The notes below the pieces were generated by a model. It made no database searches. It worked only from the letters and a program-made list of their open reading frames with translations, and was not told the origin of the DNA. The position numbers and the translations under genes were made by a program. Of a stretch of 64,000 nucleotides of DNA, positions 10,560-21,620 are shown one piece after another. The stretch comes from Mesocentrotus franciscanus (taxonomy: Eukaryota > Echinodermata > Echinoidea > Camarodonta > Strongylocentrotidae), in the NCBI GenBank assembly GCA_037976565.1, contig CP137671.1:9997592-10061591 (forward strand). Direction: 5' to 3'. Numbering within the stretch: the first letter of the stretch is position 1; each line of letters begins with the position of its first letter.

Positions 10560-12124
10560 CTATGATTTGGTCGTACGATTGAGTATCTTCTGGACGACGT
10601 TCTCGAGTTTGATGGCAGGATTGGACTTGGATAACTTGCTTCTTGATCCGAACTCCAGGTCGGTATGCGATCTTTTGGTTCCATGCGATGATGCTTCAGG
10701 GTGATCAGATTGCAAGGGAGAGGCAGCGTTGTATTTGCTCTCAAAGGCTGCTGATTGGTCTTGATCGGTTTCAGTATCTTCCATCGCGTCTTCTACGCCG
10801 TTGCAGCTGTACGCGTTGATTCCAGTCGAGGGGGAGTCGCAGAGTTCTTGAGAAGTTTCGTCCAAAGCATCAGAACGAAACATGTAACCCACAGGTGATG
10901 TTTCCAGCGATTTCCCACTCTCTTGGATGATCAACTTGCCTTCGTCATCCTCATCATCATCGAGACGTACTCGACTGCTTGCCGTCGTCACATCAGAATT
11001 CCCGAAATAGTCGGTGACCTCAGTGCTGGCTAGGTGATCTTGAAGACCAGCGACGTCGGACCCGTCGGTGCTTGGGGTGTCAGCATCGTCGCTGAAATCC
11101 ATGAAGAGTTCGACGTTGCCTTCCAGATGTGCCTTCTTGTGCAGCCTGAGATGGACTTGTTGGTTGAACTTGGCTGGGCACTCCTTGCAGTTGTAGGGCT
11201 TGTCACCACTGTGGAGGCGCATGTGGGTCTTAAGGTTGCTGGTACTGCTAAATCGCTTCTCGCAAACGTGACAGCAATGCGGCTTCTCCCCCGTGTGAAC
11301 GAGATGATGCTTCTGAAGATGAGCGAACTGTGTGAAGCCTTTTCCGCAAAGATCGCAGGAGAAGGGTTTCTCGCCGGTGTGGACGCGGAGGTGGACCTTG
11401 AGGTTCGACAGCTGCCCGAATTCCCTCTTGCAAACGTTGCATTCGTAGACAATCTTGCCGTTGCGGCGTGGAAGCTCGTAGCCAAGAGCACGGTGGCCGT
11501 AGTTCGGGTTACTGCTGCGCCTGACCCGCCTGGAAACATCTTGCTTCATAGTGGCTTCGTGTTCTGGAAGATAGCCATTGGAATCTGCAAGTGGTTGATT
11601 TAAAAGAGGCTTAGGCTGTATGTGGCGATTCTTGGGCAGTTCCAAAGAGCGAGAATCCACCATTCTGCTGGATGGCATAGAGTAGATGGGCTGTGAGGCA
11701 AGCAACGTGAGACCACCTGCAGTACTGATGTAGTTCGGTGACAGGCCATACATAGGTAATGGTACAACAACTGGAGCACCGCTGGTCGGGTACATCCTTG
11801 AAACAGGAATGGCTGGTGGGGTCGGCAACACGGTTGAATTGCCAATTGAGGAAGTGGACGTTGGACTTGGTGGCTCCTGTTTGATGTCCGTACCTGGTGG
11901 GCTGCATCCAACTCGGTGGCTGAAGGCGAAGGTGGGTGGGAGGCTGGGGTACAAGGTCTTACTGACTCCGGCCTCAGCAGCAAGGTGATCGGAAGAACCT
12001 CTGGCAAGGCTTGAAGACATCGGATAGGAAGACTTGACATCGTTGATTGTGGAAGACAGTTGGTGTGGTCGACGACTGAAGTCGAGAACATCCTCTGAAG
12101 GAGCAGGGACAGGAACGATGGGTT
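10560..12124 (-). CDS. blimp1: blimp1 last exon: Pro-rich region, four zinc fingers, C-terminus
   Basis: Acceptor is ..cttttttttag on the gene strand, after which [19 protein letters not shown] continues from the split codon of exon 4. C2H2 fingers: YECNVC..H(3)H, FSCDLC, HCCHVC and YNCKEC, joined by TGEKP/SGDKP linkers. The fingers match PRDM1 fingers 1-4 in order ([34 protein letters not shown]). After finger 4 the sequence goes directly to [18 protein letters not shown], with no fifth finger. An acidic cluster DDDEDDEGK and the end KILNRTTKS follow. Stop TAG at 10560-10562. The + strand shadow frames across this exon are not genes. Confidence 0.97.
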
Positions 12125-15100
12125 CTAAAAAAAAAGTTTTAAAAATGGCTTTATTCTTAACAGCTGTAATTTTTTGGACCAAGTTTTAATAATAATGAAT
12201 TACTATTTCATAAGATGTTAGTGCATTAATTATGATTTCATGATTTAATTCATAATTATGATTTATGATCTAATCATTTTGTATTAATGGTGTACAATGA
12301 AACTTTCTGTTACTTGATACAAGCAACAGTTGCACTAATTTCTCAGATTTGGTTATGTTATCATGATGGCGTTATAACCATTACAACAACAAAATTAGTT
12401 CAAACTCACTATTTTCTGCAAATTGACATTTTTTTCCTACTATTTATGTTCCTATAGTTATTTTTCATATGATTAATTTAGCTATAAAAGAAACAAATAC
12501 AACTGTTTGGCCAATTTAAAGAAGAAACACTTGTCAATTTATAGAAGAAAAGCTTATCAATGTAGCCCTTTCAATAAAATTTTGTTCAGAATATTAAAAT
12601 ATCGATTAATTGACGGCTGATAAACTTCTGCTCACCTCTCTTCCTGACTGGACTAGCTCTAGAGATGGCGACTGGTTTCTCTAGCCGCTGAGCGAACTCG
12701 GTACAATACCACACGAAAAGCTCCTGGCCCGGCTCGACAGCTTTCGTAGTGTAGAAGAAAATGTCGGTCTTGTACTGGCAGGCAACGATGTTCTGTTCCG
12801 CCGAAGCTCCGGCGGGGCTAACGTACTGCATCCAGTTGCTTCGCTTCTTGTTGAAACCGTCAATGTAGTGGACGAACTTCTGGCCATTGTAGATCTAGAA
12901 AGGATAATACACAAAATAAAGCAGAGAAATTTAGTGATCTTGGTGGTTTATTCATAATTATACAAATGTATTTGAGCACAATATTCATCCATCTATACTT
13001 TGTTTTTTTATTTTTTTATTATTGCACTCTTTGTTGTTAACTTATGAGTACAGATCAAATTAACTGTAACATGTACGGTCTCTTCCTATTAAACAAAATG
13101 AAGTCGTATTCATAATATGTATTCACATATCTATTAATTTAATGCAGCAATAATCACGTAATTGGATCCTTACGTTTTAATTCTTTCTAGTATATGAGAA
13201 AGGGCAACAGTTTGTTTAAAGCTAGTTTGATTTTTTCTTCTTCTATTTTCTCCTAATTATTCATAATTTGTTAGCATAGGCTAGTATCTAAAATATTGGA
13301 ACAACAAATTGTAAGAGTCTTCATTTAATAGGTTTGATCCAATAAATACGAACATGGCGTCTAGAACAGTACTATATTTCTGTTATGAATACGAAGGAGA
13401 ACGTAAGAAAACAAAGAATAAATAGATTCTACTCACCCTCCAAAAGTATTTCTTTTTGGCGTCTTCAGGCACCTCCTCTTCCCTGTAAATCTTTCCAGTT
13501 AGGGGTCCGAACCGCGTACCTTTAGGTATGTACTCATCTGCTAACACACCGACCACCTTTGCGTGATTAAGACAAAAGTAAAATTAGCATTTTGATGGGT
13601 TATGCAGATTAATCATGAAATATACTTGATCTGTGTATCTGCTTTTTCATATCCCTTCTGGTTTGAACTTAGTCTACTGACCTGACTTCTTTTTTATTTC
13701 TAGTTACTAGACAGATAGATAGAAATAGATACAGTAGAGCTCGCGGCAGGGGAGCGGGTATTTACATAGGCGCCCGTGCAAAGTAGTGGAAATGCCCGCG
13801 GGCGCGATGTGTACCTGCCCGCGAGCTCTACTGTAGATAGATAATAGATAGTCGAATTTATTTCATTCATCATAAAAAAAACATTTTGATAAAATATAAA
13901 TATAGCTACACAAGTTTGTTTTTTTAATTCTAGTCTTGAACGTCATAAAACGAAAACTCGTATACTACAACAAAATACACGTTTGAACATCGTTTCGAAC
14001 AACATTCTTTATACATGTACATACACATGTATGGGTTTCATTCAAATTTTGTGTAGTCTAAACGGGCCATTACTTACCTGTTCATTCCTGCGTTTGAATC
14101 GGAGGTTGCCTGGAAGTGACGTCACCGACCTCGGCTCCGTGCTCGTGGGGTCCCGTTCCTGGTCCTTGACCTCGTAAATGCATTTCTTCTGGTAGTCGAC
14201 CTCCGCCATGTTAGACGGCACGGCGTTGTCGTTGCACCCCATGGCCAGGCGGTGGCGGCTGTCGAAGACCTAATCGAAAAAAGACAAGGATTATAAGTTT
14301 GGTGAATTCGTAGTGTGACGGACAGGGGCGGTTCCAGCTTTTTGTAAACATTGTGAAGGGGCACAATTTCGAAGGAGAAAAAAAGAACAACTCTAACATG
14401 CACGGAAGTCAAATAATCTAATTCTTTGATTTGAGTTCAAACTCCCCCTATCACCCCCGCCCCGACAAGGAAATGTTAAAAGTTATGTTGGCCGTATCGT
14501 TCAAACAAGTTATTACTACCTTTGCAGTGTTCCTTTCCCCATTATAGTTAATAAGTTGCATTATAGATATCACCCAAATATGGTTATATTTCCTTCTTGT
14601 TACTCTCTCTCTAAGAGACAAAAACATGTACACATTTTTATGATTGGGAGGCGGGGGTCCATCTTAAAATGTCCGATGCTCTGTAGTGTAATTCAATCTT
14701 TATTTTTTTAATTGAAATACCGTGACATATTATTTTTAAAAGACTGAAAGCTCAAAATAATATCGATATAATTTCTTTGACGGTGCATATCAATTGTTGA
14801 TAATAATAATAGGACTACCTGAACCTATATTAAAGCCATTGTTTAACGATGCCGGATCTGAGATGCATGGCCCTACGTGTTATCAGCGTCTGTGATATGG
14901 AGTAATATAGAAGCGTAATATATTGCGCTTCAAAATGATCATGAAGTGCCTCAAAAAAGTAAAAATCTTTGAGTGACCGGTTTTACCATTCTCATTTTCC
15001 CCAATAGACTGTATTATTATAAAAACCGTTGGGAAAACGATTTTTGAAATTTCGAATTCCAATCATAAATATCTTGATAATCAGACGAGCGATCGGCTTG

Positions 15101-18100
15101 TAAACGTCATGGGATTCCTGACTGACCTAAAGGTTTATAATTGTGATTGCAGCATGAGCAAAATCCAGGATTTTGTTTAGAATCTGAGACAAATATACCC
15201 AATCCCTGTAATGGTAATGATACTAAATATACGATAAAGATAATTATAAGAACAAGGGACAGTTCGTTAATACGACAAGACGTGTTTGAAACTTTGCACA
15301 AACACTTCACAGAAATGACGTCATAATGAAGGTTATTCTACGAAGCTATCTTATCAACGAAGTTCCGTTTGGTATACGATTTATGTATATTAGCTCAATA
15401 CACCTTTGCAAACGACATTGAACCGCAAATTGCTGGTTGTTGACCCAGTGTCAGTACACTGAAAGTAAAATTTGTCCATTCATATTCATAACATTCAATT
15501 GAAATGTTAAGGAAATTAACCAGCCCCGTGAAATAATCTCTCTTCTGTTTTTCATAATATATCCGCTCTCAATTTAAGTTCCAGGGTTATTATGCCACGC
15601 AAGTGAAATAGGGGAACCGGAACTTATTCGCACATGCAGTCGGAAGCAATTCAAATCGAGAACTCTTTTTGATGACTAAACACTAGGCAAAGGGTGAACC
15701 CCATCAAACTTCTTTCCGTTTTAACATCACTTTTACGTCATTACTAAGAAGCGAAAGGCTAGCGCATGTAGGTCTATTGGTTGTTTTTTCCTATATCCAT
15801 CCTGTTTGTTTTGGTTGTTGGCTGGTTTTAATCACGCAAAAAAATATCCGACTCCAAAGTCCATGGACATATCCCATTTGGAATGAGACACAAAGAGGGA
15901 AAGCCATGAATGTCATAACAATAGGTACATTTTTAGTGGTCACGTAGGCGGGTAGTCCAAAATACAAGTCTAAAACCGTCTTTTCATGTAAAAGTTCGCG
16001 AACCTTTATAGAAATAATGATACCCGCATTATTACTATAGAGCAATATCAACCGAGATTACGTTCGGTTACACAAATATTAATTAAGTATTACTTACAAT
16101 GTCGGATTTGTTCCTATTTTTTTTTTCATTTTCAGGTGGAATTAATTTGTTAGTTTCGATCATGTTTCATTACAATGATTTGTTTTCTTCTTCAAATATA
16201 AGGTTATGAATAGGGTATGTTTCGGTTTTCCTTAACTTAGAAACGCAGTCGAAATAAATTGCCCATATGGCAATACTGCTGAATGTTTTCTACATTATGG
16301 TTTCCCTTCGTAAACGAGCAAACAAATGAAACGAGAAAAAAAAAAATTATTAAAGAATTAATAATAGATTGCTGTGTACTAGTAAGGTTACAACGCGGGG
16401 GGGGTGGTTTTAGGAAATGACAAGCACTTCTTGATCCCATTTAAAGTTATGTTGGTATTCGTAATTGCCTGGTGATTTGGGTGACTCATAATAGTAATCA
16501 TTCTATACATGCCAGTGTGTAAAGTTCACCTTTAATTTTTCTACTGCGCCTATAGCCACTTTCAGACCAACACAAACCCGACCGATTCCTGACCATTGGG
16601 GGTAATGTAACTTCTTGTTCGATCTCGTGTTGGACTCGGTGGTGTGACTGGCATATCAGTGTACACAATTTGCTTTGGAATGTAGAAAGACAAATATCCT
16701 GGAACTCTTTGATCGGACAGAATCATTGTACTTTGGTCACAGGTTTTTATCAGCATACAGTCACTATTCTTTTTGGATATGAGGTGATGTTATTCCGAGA
16801 AAACTTTCATCTAGAACAGTCGGGGGCTCTGCGCCAAGTTCCCTATAACAAACTATGCAAACATTGCTTTTTATTCATCTTTTCTTATGCTCTTTCTTTC
16901 TTTCTTTGTGTAAGTTTTATTTTGTCCGGTTTGTGTTTTGTTTGTTTATTTTTTGCCTTTAAGAAACTATTATGTAGAATCGTTACAATTATGTTACCTT
17001 TCTTTCTCTTTTCCCCTTCCACAGGGTTCTTTATTTTCAGAACAAATTCCATCACAATACAGTATATCCATACATTACAGTGTGTATATACAATGTACCA
17101 ATTATTAAAGAAATAATGTCCATACGTAATGGCTTAACACAGATAATAATCACGACCGAAACATTTATGACAAAATTAATATTTTAAAAATATTTTTAAA
17201 AATACCAAATATAAAATACATGATCATGTTCGTGTTGGCACATTTCCAACACTCTCAAAATATTTTCTAAAGTAAAACCATTTCTTTTTCAATTTATTCT
17301 CTCTGAGATTTGTTTGGTATATATATTTTTCCATTTCATAATAACGTTTTATAGCTGATAAAATTATATCAAATGAAGGTAGTTGATTTCGTAATTTGGC
17401 TGAAAATATTTTTGGTCTTACAACCATCAGAACACAGTTGAGTGCATTAGTATTGCTACCGCAAAATCAAAAACAATTTATTTTGATTTGTAAGTATGAT
17501 CCTTTCCCCCGTATTACGAAATATCCAGAACTCAAATTTCGACCATACTTCATTAGAATAGTTACAAAAGCAAAAAACATGTATGATAGTTTCATCATTG
17601 CTATTACAAAAAGTACACTTCTTGTCAGCCATTACACCAAATATTAACAAAGTATCATATATAATATTCTATTTAAAATCTTGATTTGAAACCACCTCAT
17701 GTTGATATCTATTGTTGACTGAAATGGAATTAGACAGTACGAACCCCAAAGTACATCTTGAAAATCTATTTTAAAAATCCACTTTGTAAGAGTTTGACAT
17801 TCTTTTACTTTGTTTTTAGGAAAGACTGATAAATATGTGAACAACCAACTTTTGTTTTCACAGCAAGGTGCACGGCTTCGGGAATGATAGATTCTAAAGA
17901 TTTTAAAACCTGACCGAAATGCATTACAAAGACCATAGTACTGTAGGAAGTTTGTTTGTATGTCCAACCTTCGTTGAAACTCAAAATATGAAAGAAAAGA
18001 ATCATCTATTTTTAGGATGTCGTTCACAAAACGTATTCCTCGTAAATTTCAAGGCCAAAAACATACCACTTTGTCATTCATGCTACTAATGAGGGGGTTA

Positions 18101-20649
18101 TTCCAGGGACGTTGACATGCAATATTATGTCGTCAATAACAAGTTCAGTCAAGTCTGACCAAGCGAAATGGACCTCTTTCCAAAATGGATATGGAGTCAA
18201 GTCTGCCAATTTTCTAAAAATAATATGAGCCCATATACAGGTGAAAAATAGGTTTGGGGCAAGAATGAATTGAACATGTGAAAAGTGAAACTGTCTATCT
18301 GAGAATCATTTTAAAATCTTCTAATCCATGATATCTTCATGGATTTAGCATGAATGTAAATATCAATCATCTCAACCCCACCTTTATTATATAGTTGACA
18401 CATTTGTTCTTTACTGATTTTATCAGGTTTGCTACCCGTAATAAATGCATAAAAAGAACGATTTATATATATCTTTCATAATTTGCGAATTCGGTTCTGG
18501 AAGTGAAAGCAATAAATAGTTCAATTTTGGTACCAACAAAGATTTGACTACCGGTACAGTTATTCTTCCGAGGACAGTTAAGGTTCTTTTAGACCATGAA
18601 TAATAATTATATCTTTAATTTTTTCAGTATAATTATGATTTACCATCTCTACTAAGTTAACCGAAAAATCTATTCCTAAGTATCTCGAGTAACTTTCTGA
18701 TACCCAATTTAGTTTGTGCCCTGGCAGTAGCTGTTTTTTGCAGGCTCTATTTTTCCCAATCCATATCACACTATGTTACCTACTTGTAATATACATGCTG
18801 CTATAAAATAAGTTAGGCCAAGATATAGTCAGGATTTTGAATGAATTATTCATTACTCCGTCATTCACATTCATTACATCTGGAACAAATAGTATAATCA
18901 CACTCACTGGGCGATTCAAACAGTGAAATATATACGAGATCAACATTTTAAGCAGAACTGGAGAGAACTATTCCGTTTTACTAAGGAAATTCATCAGCAA
19001 TAAAACCAGAATGAAACTATTTCGAAAAATGATTAGTTTTACTCAATATCATAAATCTACGAATTGTGACTGTTCGTTAAATTCCCTTTTCGTCTATATG
19101 GTCTAGAATGTTCGAATTTCTGAAAAGGGGTTAGTTTATATTTCCTGTTCATCAAGTGAGAGTCATTTGATGATGTATCGGAAGTATCAAAAAATATGAG
19201 TATCTCTCGATTGTGAAAATCTCGAAAAAGAGGGAAAATTAGCAAACTCAATATTCAAAGAAACATCTTCAGGTGTTACAATAGAACAATTATTGTCATA
19301 CAAAAGTATTATTAGGGAATTACCTGATTATAAATCTGCTGCGGAATCTAATCAACAAAATTACCTGAGATTATTACCACAGGTAGAAATTTGAATTCCT
19401 TTGAATGGATGTATAAATAAGTTCTGGATGTTTCGTAATACGGGGGAAAGGATCATACTTACAAATCAAAATAAATACTTTGACATTCCCTTATTCAACA
19501 TACATAAACAAATGCATCATAATACAATCTCGAACATTCACGACGACAGTTTTCGGCTTTCCTACTTTCCAACACACCAATATATACCCTCATCTCTCGC
19601 TCTTCACTTTATTTACAAACTATCCTACTTCCTTACTTATTATTCTATAACACCTTTAAGATGTACAGGGAGTACCTCTATTCAAATCCGCCACTTTCTT
19701 AAGAATTCACAAAAATGTTTTGACAAGTCCATTCTAACGATACACTTAAACCGTCTAGCCGACACTTACAGGGCGATTACCTAAGCTATTGCCTGTATTT
19801 GGATTAAAAGGGTGCTTTGTCCTGGTAAAGGTAACAATAGGGGACCGGGTCATTACCAGCCCCTATATACTAGGAGTACCCCCTTTATCTCTTTGTTTGA
19901 CACCGCCATACTGGACCGGCCCACCCCCATGAGCCGCAGACTGAAAGCGTGCGCCTCTCTTTGATTTCATTGAAATGAAAAGGTAGGGATGTGGGAATTA
20001 TCGAGCCCGAAGAAAGGAGAAGGTGAAGATGGGGGAGAAAAACAAAAGGGACTTCTATGGAGTGAAGAGGGGCAAAACGATAAAAGAGAGGGCTTTTTGA
20101 AATGGTAACAGGAAGTTGGAATATGCGAAAGTGACGCCACAATCGTTTTTTTTCTGGTACATGACTTGTATAAGGTATGAAATTCTGAAACGTGAGAAGG
20201 CAAAATAATAAGTGTGTCCATGTATTTGGGAGAAAGACAGAAAAATGAATACATCATTCTACTCTATTGATGTAATAAGGAACAAAAAATACACTGCATG
20301 AGAAGCGCAAGATGGTAGAAAATGCAAAGAATGGCTGGGGAAAGTAAAAATATCAACAAACGATAAACAAAAAAACAAGAATGCCAGTCAAGATGAGAAG
20401 GGGTGAACTCCTGGTAGCCCGTAACGAAGTTGACGTACATGAAATGATTTAGAAAACTTGGTTGTAAGAAGTGTCAGGTTTTACCTGAATTATCAAATTT
20501 GGTCCAAAGAAAACTAAGTGCGCCTAATCTAATAAACGGCGCGAAACGAGAAAATGTGACTTCCACAAATAAATTCGATAGGGATTTAGCAGTGATATCA
20601 AAATGCAGTTAATTTTTGTTTAAAGTGCATATAATATTTGTTTCCTCTT

Positions 20650-20680
<31 letters not shown>

Positions 20681-21344
20681 AAAGTTACCGTCCCAAAACA
20701 TTCAGAAAGCAAATATTAAAAAAAAACTTTACCAAATTAGTTTAAGTGAAACCATATGATACTAAACACTAGGAGAATACATTCATGTATATTTCCTTTT
20801 TTATGAAATGCAAAACGTCACAGATATTGATGCACCTATACTCATATCAAGCAATTTAACTAGTCCAATTCAACATTGCATTTTAGAAATCTGAGTCAAC
20901 AAATGAAAAAGAAGAAGAAAAAAACGAATGATAAATCACTACCAACATATTATTTAAAGTCACAATGTGGAAATCGTTTGAAAATAAATACAAGCGAACC
21001 ACAAGCAACAGTCAAACAAATTTGTTTTACATTTGAAGGATTTTTTCTGGTTCTGGTGGCAAGCCAATTGGAGAGAAAAGGGTTGTGTTCATTACGAAAT
21101 AACATACGTTAAAGTGCTCTGTAATAACTTTAAATGGTTGTTCCACCAAGGAAGAAATCAGAAGAAATTTGCTGAAAGTTTTACATTCGTCTATTAAAGC
21201 AATAACGCTAGCACGAAAGTCTACTGGTCTCACCTGTGGATGAGGCTTAGGCACGGCGAAGCTCGTGCACATCGCTCGACTAGCCGCCGCTAGGGAGACG
21301 AGATCTCGCATAGTTAGCAAGCGAGGGTGTTCGACTATCACCAT
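10560..21344 (-). CDS. blimp1: Blimp1/PRDM1-like SET-domain zinc-finger transcription repressor (five exons, first one tentative)
   Basis: Gene-strand exons 21344-21234 (candidate), 14269-14078, 13556-13437, 12894-12636 and 12124-10560 join with consistent phases to 2,247 nt, 748 aa, close to the usual PRDM1 size. Exon 2 holds [14 protein letters not shown], like the acidic N-terminus of PRDM1. Exons 2-4 form the PR/SET domain ([58 protein letters not shown]). The last exon has a Pro/Ser-rich region with an IKQE sumoylation-type motif, then four C2H2 fingers (11447-11127) beginning [20 protein letters not shown], then an acidic tail and C-terminal AIKLENVV (a second psi-K-x-E). PRDM1 is a DNA-binding repressor of GAAAG-type sites in the nucleus; in sea urchin embryos it acts in the endomesoderm network. 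The vertebrate fifth finger is missing. Family assignment is very strong. Confidence 0.93.
12636..12894 (-). CDS. blimp1: blimp1 exon 4: C-terminal half of SET/PR domain
   Basis: Acceptor ..tcctttctag, donor gtgagc on the gene strand; begins [20 protein letters not shown]. It contains [25 protein letters not shown] and [19 protein letters not shown], the PR-domain core that diagnoses PRDM1. It ends with one base that joins exon 5 (..VRKR|E). The PR domain of PRDM1 lacks the classical catalytic Asn-His-Ser motif, as here. Confidence 0.95.
13437..13556 (-). CDS. blimp1: blimp1 exon 3: middle of SET/PR domain
   Basis: 120 nt, phase 0 at both ends. Acceptor is ..tcacgcaaag and donor gtgagt on the gene strand. 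Reads [20 protein letters not shown] then [20 protein letters not shown]. The [11 protein letters not shown] string is nearly invariant in PRDM1. Confidence 0.95.
13732..13833. mobile_element. 102-bp Tc1/mariner-type MITE in blimp1 intron
   Basis: Terminal inverted repeats CAGTAGAGCTCGCGGcAGG and its complement, flanked on each side by TA (13730-31, 13834-35), the Tc1/mariner target duplication. The interior is GC-rich against an AT-rich intron. It sits among (GATA)n repeats, 180 bp from exon 3. Confidence 0.85.
14078..14269 (-). CDS. blimp1: blimp1 exon 2: N-terminus and start of SET/PR domain
   Basis: Acceptor ..ttcgattag, donor gtaagt. Reads [40 protein letters not shown] and ends ..RRNEQ. 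The [14 protein letters not shown] part matches the conserved N-terminus of PRDM1. An ATG at 14242 could serve as start for a shorter isoform; otherwise the exon continues in frame from an upstream first exon. Confidence 0.9.
14270..17220 (-). other. First intron of blimp1, 3' part
   Basis: AT-rich DNA, no exon recognised on either strand. The 148-codon + strand frame at 16670-17116 is hydrophobic, low in complexity and unlike any family I know. About 14,320-14,370 resembles the ends of the hAT-like element at 46.8 kb. Confidence 0.5.
17221..18790 (-). mobile_element. Tx1/L1-like LINE fragment, 3' coding end, degenerate
   Basis: Read on the minus strand, pieces in different frames give the C-terminal part of an L1/Tx1-clade ORF2, downstream of reverse transcriptase: [31 protein letters not shown] and KIKDI (18,769-18,578); [17 protein letters not shown] and [16 protein letters not shown] (18,027-17,644); a [18 protein letters not shown] zinc-knuckle-like segment (17,650-17,456); and a terminal [12 protein letters not shown] (17,427-17,224). 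Several frame changes and stops make it dead. The upstream RT domain is absent. Confidence 0.8.
19401..19784 (+). mobile_element. Second LINE fragment in opposite orientation
   Basis: 19,419-19,480 is an inverted, ~93% identical copy of 17,476-17,537 and encodes the same [18 protein letters not shown] motif as the neighbouring minus-strand Tx1/L1-like fragment. The following ~100 codons are open but not recognisably homologous to the other copy. Together the two form an interrupted inverted repeat inside the blimp1 intron. Confidence 0.6.
19785..21233 (-). other. First intron of blimp1, 5' part
   Basis: No exon recognised. Contains a (CT)n run at 20,645-20,675 and a Blimp1-like motif atgcgaaagtg at 20,123-20,133. 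GC content rises toward the candidate first exon. Confidence 0.5.
21234..21344 (-). CDS. blimp1: Candidate blimp1 first coding exon
   Basis: On the gene strand an ATG in good context (gaaATGg) opens [20 protein letters not shown], then [17 protein letters not shown], and ends at cag|gtgaga, a good donor. It is exactly 37 codons, phase 0, so it joins exon 2 ([11 protein letters not shown]) in frame. The surrounding 21,230-21,600 is GC/CpG-richer than the neighbourhood, as expected for a promoter-proximal exon. I do not recognise the peptide; linkage to blimp1 is inferred from strand, phase and lack of any other gene. blimp1 genes are known to use alternative first exons. Confidence 0.45.
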
Positions 21345-21620
21345 TTCTCCCTTTCGCTTGAAAACACCACGGCACAAAATCACAACAAACTAATCGGGGG
21401 AGTACTGGCAGAGAAAGTAGATGAGTGTCCGCTATCCTTGATTGCTAGAACGTGTACTATGAATCCGACAGCATCGCGTGGGCTATTTGTAGCGGAGGTG
21501 CGCTTGCGTGCATGCAGCGGATATGCTCTCGTTTTTAGAACGGCGTAACCACACCGATACACTCACTGAATCTGTGGGCAGAGTTCCGCTATTCAATGGA
21601 TCGCACAAAGTACACTAATT
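21345..21620 (-). promoter_or_regulatory. Candidate blimp1 promoter / 5' UTR
   Basis: GC/CpG-richer island directly upstream of the candidate first exon. On the gene strand it holds a weak TATA-like ctacaaatagc (near 21,488) and caagcgaaaggg (21,360-21,349), one or two bases off the Blimp1 consensus. Composition-based call. Confidence 0.3.

Noticed and set aside
11034..11603. 189-codon + frame opposite the blimp1 zinc-finger exon, and 163-169 codon shadow frames on the same strand
   Set aside because: Antisense or out-of-frame shadows of a highly conserved coding exon.
16670..17116. 148-codon + frame as a membrane-protein gene
   Set aside because: Hydrophobicity comes from T-rich DNA; no splice support, no family similarity, and it lies in the blimp1 intron beside LINE debris.
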